Positions 27,018 through 39,000 of a stretch of DNA of 64,000 bases are shown in pieces (position 1 is the first letter of the stretch; every line of letters begins with the position of its first letter). The stretch spans positions 372,001-436,000 of the forward strand of contig JAJOZX010000194.1 in assembly GCA_023014485.1 (NCBI GenBank), given 5' to 3'. Made by a program: the position numbers and the translations under genes. The notes under the pieces were generated by a model. It searched no databases. It worked only from the letters and a program-made list of their open reading frames with translations, and was not told the origin of the DNA. The DNA comes from Bathynomus jamesi (lineage: Eukaryota > Arthropoda > Malacostraca > Isopoda > Cirolanidae).

Positions 27018-30000
27018 AGTAAGTAAGTAAGTAAGTAAGTAAGAGTAAGTAAGTAAGTAAGTGTGAATTACCATTCACTCTGGGACCATGAAATTACTAA
27101 CCTAACCTTAAATCACTGAGCAAAATCACTAGTTTCATAATCTTACTGTAACATATACAGGGTGGGAGAAAAGTGTTTAAGGATTTTATACATATAACTA
27201 CTAAGTTAACATCATCATATAGATAAGTGTTCAAATGATGAAATAAAAAGTCTAAGAATTTTATTCATACAAATATTTTGTTAAAATGTAATTTAATCTT
27301 CAGTGTGTTCTCTATCCACTATGATACATTTATGGATTCTCTCTGAAACTCTTCTGAACATATCAAGTGGGACCCTTTTCAGTTGTTCATCTATTCTGCA
27401 GCCAAGGGCATTCACATTTGGATAGATAAAACCAAGAGTGTAGAGTTTGTCATGCAAATAAGCCCAAAGCCAGAAATCACATGGGGTTAAATTAGGTGAT
27501 CTGGCTGGCCACTCAATGTGACCTTCCCACCCAAGCCACCTTCCTCCAAGGTTCATATCCAGAATCTCATGGGCAGCTGCAGAGTAATATGGCAGTACTC
27601 CACCATGTTGATAAAGCAAATTCCTGCCAATGCCATTAATAAACTGAGGCAAAACTCTCTCAATACCTGGCAACAGCATTTTCCATCCATCACTTATCTC
27701 AATATGTCAAAGGAAAGGAGTCCTCAATAACCAATGTATGCCCAAACTGTTAGTGTAGCCATTTTAGTGTAGCCATTTTAATGGGTTTACCCAATTGCAT
27801 TCAGGGATTTTTTTTGCCCAGTAGTGAATGTTGTTCATTTCCTTTACTCCTTAAACTGAAGAGACATGCATCTGAAAATTTGATCTTTCAAAGGATATCT
27901 GGATCACTGTTGAACTTTTCTCTCATTGTTTCAGCAAACTGCAGCCATCTATCAGAATCATTGTCATACATGAGCTTAGGGTAAATGGGTTTGTAATCAT
28001 GGTATCCCTGTGATTTCAATATTTTTGCTATTAAAAATTTGGAAATACCCAATTTCTCTGACTTTTCTCACTGAAATTGTTGGATCAACTTGAAAACTGG
28101 TGGGGACATTTTCTTTGTTGTCTCTTGTTGCCATTACTGGCCTTCCGATTCTTGTGATCTTTTATCAGACTCCCTGTTTCCAAAAGTTTGAGCTTCCAGT
28201 ATCAAAAGAGTGGTTGCATTTGGTGGTGGTTTATTATACTGTACATATTTTTCTTGAAATACTGTAAACACAAACTTTCTTCACAATTATTATAAGAAAT
28301 AGCCCATGATACAAGATACACTTTTTCTTCATTGCTGTATTCCAGCCTTACTGACATGGTGCTGACTGGGGCTAGGGGCAAGGGCCTTCCTGTTATAGCC
28401 TAGGGTCATTCCTGGCCTTGTATAATTGCTTTGAAAAGTATCACATACACTGCAGTGATATCATTGGAATTTATTTATTACTAACAAATTATTTTTATGT
28501 ATAAAATCCTTGAAAGACTTTTCTCCCACCCTGTGTGTATATACACACAGACCATGCATGAAACAAGGAACTCTTCTGGGGAAAATTAAATCCACTATAG
28601 CCCAAATAAGTAATAGTAAATGACAAATACTGTAAACCAGGGTGACTTTGGACATGGGGTGACTTCAGATGACCTCAAACAAAATCTGAGTAAAAAGTTT
28701 TACTATTAAATAGCTCCTAAATGAAATAATAAGCAAACAAAACTCTCTGCATCAGAACATTCCCCTGATATTTCTTATTCTTATTTAGGAGCTATTTAAT
28801 AGTAAAGCATATTACTCAGATTTTGTCCAGTCACCCCATTTTATGGTGCTATAGTTTCTCTTTTCCATGATGGAAGCCCGATGTGGGCAATGGGTCATTA
28901 GCAGAGAGGTTCCAAAATATAGTTGCTCACCATCTATCTGCTAAGCAGATACAAGAGCCTCAATATAACCTCAATCCAATGTAAATGCAATGAGTTTCTT
29001 GCATATATTGAGGTTCTGAATGTAGCAGTCTGGGAAACTTTAAACCCAAACCCTGTCCCAAAGCTGGGTTGTATCTGCTCAGTAGATAGCTGATGAGAGA
29101 AGCTATATTTTGGGGCCTCTCTGCTAGTGACCCATTCCCCACATTGGGCTTCCATCATGAAAGAAAAAACTTTAGTATTTGTCATTTACCATTACTTATT
29201 CAGACTATATACGCCTCCCCCGATTTATGAATGCTCACTGTACGAATCTTTGAAGAAATTAAAAAAAAAAAAATTTTGTCAGAAGACTCGATTTATGAAC
29301 AAAAAATTTGAAGTTACAAGCAAAATTGTTCATTAAATTCGAAATTTTTTCGTAGTATTGGCAGATGTCTGAAGGTGAACAATATTTTTTGTAGTAGTAA
29401 ATATTATTAAAAAATAAAATTAAACCATATACAATATTTTAAATGTATTTAAGACCTTCATTACTGAACCATATTCACTATGGTAAAGACAAAATATTTT
29501 GTCTTTACTGTTGTGAATGATCTCTGTCATTAATGGTTGGAAGCAACATTAATCATTATGGTACAATAATGCTGTGCACTCGTTATTCTACAGTATACTT
29601 AATCCTAAAAAGAAAATGCACAGAATTGTTATTCATCACTATCATCATTTTCAGTCATACTTCCATGACCTTCACTACCACCATACCCCGCATCCCATTT
29701 CCTCTTAACATCCCATTTTACTTAACTGCATTTATTATTCATATATATTTATTATTGTAGAGATCTAAAAACATTGTTTACAGCAAACAATGTGGGAAAA
29801 ACATGTTTTTGTAGCATTTTAAGACATTCTGGGGAAGTGATTTTTGTTCATAGGAACTTATCTTAACTTTTATAATGGGAGTCAATGGGAAAATAAGGTT
29901 TGATTTACGAACAGGTTTTCAGGAATGTAACTCATAAATAAGGGGAGGACTGTAATGGATTTAATTTCATCCAGAAGAGTTCCTTGTTTCATGCACGGTC

Positions 30001-33000
30001 TGTGCCCAAATTGTTCATTCTGACGAAGGTCAAGCTTTTCACTCCACCTTAGACCTACAGTTTAACGTGGAATCTGAACCACGCCCCATCAGCAGCCCAG
30101 CGTCTTAACCACTAGGCCACCTTGGGTACCCATTTATCTACCAACCACTTTCTTTATTGTGTGGAAGGATGAACAGCTGGGTTTTGCTGCATGCCAGCTG
30201 CCATTGGGTCTCAAACCCGGGGCCGATGGATTCGTAGTCAGTGATGCTAACCACTACACCACCGAGGCACCACATATATATATATATATATATAATAATA
30301 TATATATATGCATTCGAAAAGTTTCTCCGCAGTCAATGTGCTTGTCAAAAGTGTTTGACAACAAGTGTAGACAAGTTGCTCTGTGCCTACAAAATGGTGG
30401 AAAACACTTTCAACACGTGCCTTAAAATCAAAAGGTTGTGTAATAAAATCACTAAATCATGGTTGAATGAAAACATTGTCGTTTTTCAATTTCCTATGCG
30501 TTTAACATAGCACTGTGGAGAGACTTTTCGAACGCACTATATATATATATATATTATATTATATATATTTCAACTGCAAAGAACACGCAGTATAATTAAC
30601 GTAAAGAACGACACTTGTATAGAACAAACATTCTGCGCAAGATGAGGAGGGAGAACGAACAAATGAAAAAATGAGGTAACCACCCGGGAATTGAACCCAG
30701 GATCTTCCGATTGCCAGTCAGATATGATAACCACTACCCCATGGTCCTCACTCGATCAGAAGTCGTAATTCTCCTACATACACCCAGAAACCAATGCCCC
30801 GAGAGGGGCACCTCCCGCATGCCACACCTATATATACACATTTCAACTGCAAAGAACACGCAGTATAATTAACGTAAAGAACGACGCTTGTATAGGAGAA
30901 CATTCCATGCAAGATGAGGAGGGAGAACGAACAAATGAAAAAATGAGGTAACCATCCGGGAATTGAACCCGGGATCTTCCAATTGCCCACAGATATGATA
31001 ACCACTACACCATGGTCCTCACTCGATCAGAAGTTGCAATTCTCCTACATACACGCAGAGGTGCCCCCCTCAGGGCATTGGTTTCTGCATGTATGTAGGA
31101 GAATTACGACTTCTGATCGAGTGAGGACCATGGTGTAGTGGTTATCATATCTGACTGGCAATTGGAAGATCCCGGGTTCGATTCCCGGGTGGTTACCTCA
31201 TTTTTTAATTTGTTCGTTCTCCCTCCTCATCTTGCACGGAATGTTCTCCTATACAAGCGTCGTTCTTTACGTTAATTATACTGCATGTTCTTTGCAGTTG
31301 AAATGTATATATAGGTGCGGCATGCGGGAGGTGCCCCTCTCGGGGCATTGGTTTCTGCATGTATGTAGGAGAATTACGACTTCTGATCAAGTGAGGCCCA
31401 TGGTGTAGTGGTTATCATATCTGACCAGCAATCGGAAGATCCCGGGTTCGATTCCCGGGTGGTTACCTCATTTTTTCATTCTCCCTCCTCATCTTGCGTG
31501 GAATGTTCTCCTATACAAGCATTGTTCTTTACGTTTTATATATACAGGGCATCCCAAAAAAATGTATACACACTTTAACAGCTGATAGCTCAATTGATGT
31601 TTCTTTCTTTCCAAGTTAAACCCATTAGAATTAATAATGGCAGTCAGACTAAGCTTTGAACAAAGGAAATTCATTCTAAAATGCTACTGGAAGTGTGAAA
31701 ACGCAGTTGAAGTGCAAAGACAGTTTAGGAGGGAGTTTCAAACAGATCCACCAACGCGACTTACCATCACTCGAATTAGAGATAAGTTTGAAGCCGATGG
31801 AACTGTTCAGAATGTCCCCAAGAAGCGTTCCGGAAGACCACGGACATCGACAAGCCCCACAAAGCAAGAAAGAGTACTGGAAACGTATCACCAAAGTCCA
31901 AGAAAATCTGTGCTGCAAGCGAGTCGTGAGGTAGGAATTTCAGAATCGTCTGTCCAACGCATTTTGAAGCGCGGTCAATGGAAAAGTTACATTCCAAGAT
32001 TAGTCCATGCTATTAATGAAGATGATCCGGACCGAAGAGTGGAGTATTGCGAGTGGTACTTGGCACGATGTGGATGTGGATATAGATGTAGATTGGACGA
32101 AGGGGTTTCGTAGAATACCCTCCGCGTTCACCAGACCTCACACCACTAGACTTTTTTTTATGGGGATACTTAAAAGACAAAGTCTACGCTATAAAACCTG
32201 CAACAGTCGCTGAATTGAGAGTAGCCATTGAACGAGAATGCACACAAATACCAAATGAAATGTTTCGTGATGTTTGCGATTCCATTGCTTCGCGTTATCA
32301 GCAGTGCCTGGACCAGAATGGACGTCAGTTTGAAAACAGGCATTGACAAAACAATTAAATAATGTCTGTAGATTCTATTACATTTTGAAAATGAAATGTA
32401 TTTTAATAAACACTGCCTTTATAATTATTTAAAGTGTGTATACATTTTTTTGGGACGCCCTGTATATATATATATATATATATCAGTAGCTACATGATTA
32501 AAATAACCACAAAGGAAAATGAAAACACAAAAAAGTGCTCAAGCACTTTTGTCTAATTACATCCTCAGAAACACTAAAATTAACAATATTGAGACTATAC
32601 AGGGTGGGCGGAAAGTAGCTCCCTATTTTGGATTGGTAAAAAAATACGTATGTTATCCATTTATTTCAGAAGAAATATGAAAAGGTAGGCATACATGGTA
32701 GGTTTTCTCTAAAATTCAATGTGGGCTCCAACTCTTTCCACCAGCTTCTGGAGCCGCCCAGGAATGGCGTCCACTGACTTTAGCAGGAACTCCGGCGGGA
32801 TGGAGGACATGACTTCCCGAATTCGGTCCTCCAGTTCTTCCAATGTCCTCGGTTTGGTGCGGTAGACTTCTTCCTTTACCCACCCCCAAAGAAAGAAGTC
32901 GCACGGTTACCGCTGAAAAACGGCAGAATCGGTTCAGTGTAACGGTGTGGTGTGGTATGACCTCAGATCAGGTTGTGGGCCCGTTCCTTCTGCGCAACAC

Positions 33001-36000
33001 CATGAATGCTGAGCGGTACCTTGCTATGTTGCGAAACGAGGTCTGGCCGGTTGTCAGCACATGGGAGAACATCGACGATCTGATATTTATGCAAGATGGC
33101 GCCCCTCCGCACTTCGCTCTTGTTGTCCGTGAGTGGCTGGATGCCCACTTCCCTGGGCGTTGGATGGGTCGTCGTGGTCCACATCAGTGGCCAGCCAGGA
33201 GCCCCGACTTGACACCGTGCGACTTCTTTCTTTGGGGGTGGGTAAAGGAAGAAGTCTACCGCACCAAACCGAGGACATTGGAAGAACTGGAGGACCGAAT
33301 TCGGGAAGTCATGTCCTCCATCCCGCCGGAGTTCCTGCTAAAGTCAGTGGACACCATTCCTGGGCGGCTCCAAAAGCTGGTGGAAAGAGTTGGAGCCCAC
33401 ATTGAATTTTAGAGAAAACCTACCATGTATGCCTACCTTTTCATATTATTTCTTCTGAAATAAATGGATAATATACGTATTTTTTTACCAATCCAAAATA
33501 GGGAGCTACTTTCCGCCCACCCTGTATATAGATCACAAAGAAAAAACAAATATGATTGATGAAGAAAATATTTTAGGAGCAGCATACAATTCGCATGGAA
33601 TATCTACCAGAGTTTTAGCACCTTGCTCTTCTTATCTAAATCTGTTCTGAATGAATTCAAAATAACAGGATCAAACAAAAAAAGGCCCTGGCTAAGGTTG
33701 AAATTTTTTGCAAAGTGAATAATGGCAGACTCAAGAATGTTTCTATTAACAAAGTTGCTTGAAGAATTATTCCAATCAATACAATTGGCCAACTTTGACA
33801 AATGGACAAGAAGGGCATTGGACAACTGTCCCATTCTAGTAGAATATTTTCTTTAATGTTGCTCCATGCTCTTAGGACTGCCAGTCCAGAGCATGGATGC
33901 TGAGTTAGAAAAACTCAACAATATTGTAAGTGATTTGTGTTACCTACCTGCAGGGGTGGCAAAAATATTTTTCTTTCTGGGACCACAAAAGAAAATAAAA
34001 AAATATTCTGCTAGTGGTTACAGTATAATCTTGTGATGTGTACTTGATAAGACCAGTTCAGACAGTACATAATGTAAGTAGTGTTATAAAATAGGTCTTT
34101 CCTTCATTTTGGTTATGAGAGGACCAAATTAGTGGTATGTTTTGAACCAATAGTATGTTTTATCCATGGTATATTACAACAGTATTATATTGTAACTTTA
34201 TGAAGAAACTAAAATTTAAATAAACAGAACATAATAGATACTAATGTCAAAATCACACACTCTTCAGAGTTATTTAGATAAGCATTGTTTGCAGCAAACA
34301 ATTATTCCATAAATTTAAGTTTGCTTTTCTCATTCAACATTCTGTGTAGCACCTTTGAGCCACCATCAAACTGCGGTTCTGTAAAAGTGTCAACCCTGGA
34401 TTGACTTCTAGTATCAATCCATTGCCTTCTCTACAACAATGTCAATTCTCTAAACTAGGACCATTCACAACAAAAAATTTATCATTGATGTTGTTCTCTG
34501 CCATGTTTCTGTTGCTGTCAAAATGGTTTTCATATTTTGTCACCAGAGACTCCAAAAGTGACTCGCAAGACTGACACAAGAAACAGCCATAGCTTGCATC
34601 ACCATTTCAACTCCTACAAAAACTACTTCAACTGGGTCAAAGAACTTTTTGATCAGGTCTTTGGGATCAGTGGGCTTTAGCTCATCCAACTTAAATTTCT
34701 CAGTCAACTTTTCTAATCTTCTCAGAAACTCTGTTTATTGTCTCCTGAGGTCATCCTCAGGCAAGCTCAACAATGATCTAATAGGCATCTCTTTAATTGC
34801 CTGCATAAATTTAGAAAATTCTGTCACTGCAGCCCTGATGTAACCACCATCTGACTGGTGCAGTTTGATGGATAAAGTTGGCAAATCAAGGATTATCTTT
34901 GTCAATCTGATGATAGCTACCTATAGACTCTACATCATAAATTTGTTTTGAGTCCTCTGTGCAGCTTTTTAATGAGGGAGAAATTAGCCATCTGACTTTT
35001 TCTCTACATCAACTCCTTAGTTGATGCCTTGTCTCACTCTGTAGGCCAGCTGCCTGAATTCCATGCTCTGAAATTAAAGGGATGCCTCTTATTTCATTTT
35101 TTTCCACCAGACTTTTTTTTATCTCCATGATTCAGTAGCCAGAGAAATCTTTGCTTTTTGTCAGGGATAGCTAGAGAATCAAACTTGCTGGGATTTGACA
35201 GGCATTGAGCAATTTTTTTTCAAACTGGTCCACAGCTTTAATAAAAAGCTCATACCTTTGATGTAGTAAAAGATGAACCATTTGGGCTATATTAACCACA
35301 GCACCAAACTGTCCAGAGGCATCTGCTAGTCCAGATAAGTTTAGAAGGAAATGAACATTCAGAGTTTTCCCTTTTAATTCCTTGCTTTATCACCTTTCTT
35401 TCTTAGTCTTGAATTTGCAGGCTCCTGGCCACTATGATTTCTAACTGCATCAATGATTTGATCTTCCAGCAAGTCATTATAGCAGGAAACTCATGGTGTA
35501 TATTGGTGTACACTTGTCTCCTGCTATTAGCAAACCTGTCTCAGAGAAGCCAACGAAGCTCTATAGATGCAATTTTCAAAGTGATCTGGCTTCTTGTAAC
35601 TGGCTTCTTGTAACTGGCTTCTTGTAACTGGCTTCTTGTAACTGGCTTCTTGTAACTGGCTTCTTGTAACTGGCTTCTTGTAACTGGCTTCTTGTAACTG
35701 GCTTCTTGTAACTGGCTTCTTGTAACTGGCTTCTTGTAACTGGCTTCTTGTAACTGGCTTCTTGTAACTGGCTTCTTGTAACTGGCTTCTTGTAACTGGC
35801 TTCTTGTAACTGGCTTCTTGTAACTGGCTTCTTGTAACTGGCTTCTTGTAACTGGCTTCTTGTAACTGGCTTCTTGTAACTGGCTTCTTGTAACTGGCTT
35901 CTTGTAACTGGCTTCTTGTAACTGGCTTCTTGTAACTGGCTTCTTGTAACTGGCTTCTTGTAACTGGCTTCTTGTAACTGGCTTCTTGTAACTGGCTTCT

Positions 36001-39000
36001 TGTAACTGGCTTCTTGTAACTGGCTTCTTGTAACTGGCTTCTTGTAACTGGCTTCTTGTAACTGGCTTCTTGTAACTGGCTTCTTGTAACTGGCTTCTTG
36101 TAACTGGCTTCTTGTAACTGGCTTCTTGTAACTGGCTTCTTGTAACTGGCTTCCCAATTAAACATTGTAAAAATTTATTAACAGATATGCATTTGTAACA
36201 ACCCATGCAAATTCTTGTTTTTTGCACAAATGTGTTCCCACAAGGCCACTTTTGTGCAGAGTATCACAGCTGTACAGAATATCCCCTTCCTGTAACCTAT
36301 ACTTGGCACTGAAACATTGTTGAATTCCAATGTGAGAGTAAACACCATCAGAAATGGTGCTTTCAATCTGACAGCCATCTACACCCAACTCATCAAAACC
36401 ATGCTTTATGTTACTGGATAATGCAAAAGTGTCATTTCCATGTTTAACAATTGGCTGTCTAAAACTGATAACTTCAAGCCAATTTTCATCACCTGAAGCA
36501 ATAGTTACACCAAGAAATTGCCTTGAGCTATGTTTGTATGTAGCTTTGTCAGCAGATAATGCTAGTGGGGGGCCTGTGACCAGTTTGCTGGTAAGAAAGT
36601 TCCTCATTCTGGTCTGTTACTCTTTGGTGACATGAGGTAGGAAGGCAGCTGGGAATTTCCTAGTGACTAAGCTGGCCAACATTTGCTTCTGCTTGCTTTA
36701 AAATTAAAATGTCATCTTCACAGTCTGTGTATGGAGAACCTTTTGGGTAAAGTTTTAAGCAAAGGCACCCAAGATTCATTCCAGCCTCATGGTTTTTGGT
36801 TTTCTTTCTTTCAGCTGCTTTTTTCTTCTCTATTTCTCACTTAATATTGTCAATATGTGCTTGAGACTGCTTAATGTGCCTTTTGACACGTTTCTTGAGA
36901 TTCCTAAATTTGCCTGAGAGATTTTAATCAGATGCAAATATTAGGCCAATCAATTTGTGATATATGAAAACCCATCAATGATAAATTGTCAGTGTTAACA
37001 GCTGTGCAAACAGAACAGGATAATTCGTCTTTTTCTTCACCAAATTTAAATCCAGCCAACTCTATCTCCTTCATTGATCTTGCTAAGGTTACCTCAGCAA
37101 TTAAATTTTCTACCGTTTCATCTAGGATGACATCCTCTCAGCAGGTTTTGCAGCTTTTTCATTGGCTTTTACAATTTTCTCAACATTCTCTTTTAAGAAA
37201 CTTATATCATGAACAATCCCATCAAGTGTCACATTGCCAATGCAAGGAAGCACACAAGAAGGTCTATTCTCAATGTCAGGGACAATTGGAGTAAAAGAAT
37301 CCCCAAGTCTGGTTTGGAGGTTATCATCATTCTCACTTACAGCACCATCATTGATTGGATATTCTCTGTCAGTATCAGTGACAGGAGTAGAAGCCTCAAA
37401 TGTTTTAGAATGTTTTTTGTTTAACTCTCCTGGTACTGTTTCTTCACTTGAAGGTCTCTTCTGATTTGACATTTGTCTAGGCCTAGTAAAGAAGCTGAAC
37501 TTTGTTTGACCATGAGGAGACAAATCTAAGGGATCCTCTTCTGGATGCCTATCAATCAAATGCTGGTGATAATTCTTTGCCAAAATCTCAACCCCACACT
37601 CTTTGACTCAAAATATTATGCACGTTTCACTTTTAAAATATTTCTTCAAACATTTCTCCATATTTGTGTGTAACTTGTGAATGTTGTGACCAAAATGAAA
37701 ATGAGGCTGTTTCAAAATTACACTCATTTACACAGTGACATCAGTGACAAAGATTCTAAAACCATTTGTAACACCTGCTCTTTGTTTACATTTAGGATTG
37801 TGTTTACTGTGCCATTTATGTCAATTCCTGGAGTTATCAGCTAGAGACTAATTTCTAATAATTTGTTGTTAAAAAAAAGTTTCCAGTCAATAGTGTTGCT
37901 TCTTACAAATCAGTACAACAATGTCATCCAATATTCATAGCCTAATACTTATTTTGACAGACATCAGAAGAGGATGATAGCTATGAAGATGCCTTGAGCC
38001 TACTAGAACATCAATGGTAAGAGTTTAATTTTCAATAATGCAACCCCAAAACATTGAATTTTAATATACCAGTTTGCATTTACAGACTTAAGTCAATATT
38101 GGTCTTTGAACAAATTTCAGTGTAATAACATGGTCCTTTATATCAAATGTCAAATGAGTCTAGTGCTTAGCTCATATGACATTATAATTGAGATTCTAAG
38201 ATTCAACTAATTTTTCACTATACCAGATAAAGTACCTACAGTACATGGGGATCCCCATATGGCAACATCATTCAACAAAACTCATCATCTGGCAACTGAC
38301 AAGGGGGGTTTAGGTTAGAAAACAGCCAACATTAATGGATTAACATTAAAAATCTGCATGATTTTGGTGGTAAAGCTGAGGAATTATGTCATAATGCATA
38401 TACTTGCTGCTTCAATCAGTTAGACCATGCTTTCAATTTAAAAAAATAAGATTTATTAATTTGCCTTTTTTAAACTGCTTCTCCCTTTGTCCCTAAAATT
38501 TTGTTTATAGGCCTATCCAGGGTTTCGGAGCCGGAGCCAGAGTCGGTGGAGCCAGTGAATTTTGCTTACCTGGAGCTGGAGCCGGAGCCAGAAACCTTGA
38601 AAATACGGCTCCATGGTCTGGCTCCGGGCGATATATTGCTACCTAAATTGTTATTTGTTAAATATAGGTTTAGTTGCAAATTATAATTCTTGTAATATAT
38701 TACGAAAAATGGTACCATAGGATTCTTGGATTTTATGGAGGTGTGGGAGTTGCAGGAATAATCTGCAAATTTCCATTTTTTAACCATTAAATATTTGGGA
38801 AGATTTGTCTTAACAACACTTAATTATATAGGTAAAATTTTTTTATGGCGGTGGAGACCTTAGGTAGGTAGGTACTAACTATTTATCTAAGTAGGTAACT
38901 ACCTAGATACATACCTAGTAAGGTTGGTCCTTCTGACTTGGATTGAACTATTTTTATTTTTAGGTCAATTATCTTGTATTGCTAAATTTTTTTTTCAGAT

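Larger units (their letters stand above)
28543..30006. repeat. Nested foldback repeat with a Tigger-like MITE inserted in one arm
   Basis: The left arm at about 28543-28640 (GAAACAAGGAACTCTTCTGG; AAATGACAAATACT) pairs with a right arm split into 29165-29210 and 29953-30006 by the MITE at 29211-29952. Inside lie two further hairpins: about 28660-28740 against 28770-28845, and 28862-28954 against 29066-29163. No coding capacity. Confidence 0.8.

Noticed and set aside
26481..27078. Two long minus-strand ORFs rich in Leu, Thr and Tyr
   Set aside because: Translation of the GTAA microsatellite, with no start context or domain.
30673..31469. Four functional tRNA-Ala genes
   Set aside because: Acceptor stems mismatch, anticodons differ among copies, and all lie in a 270-bp repeat unit, so they are tRNA-derived repeats.
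35527..36227. Three overlapping ORFs of about 190-230 codons rich in [10 protein letters not shown]
   Set aside because: They arise from the 14-bp tandem array, which is open in every minus-strand frame. They are not separate genes.
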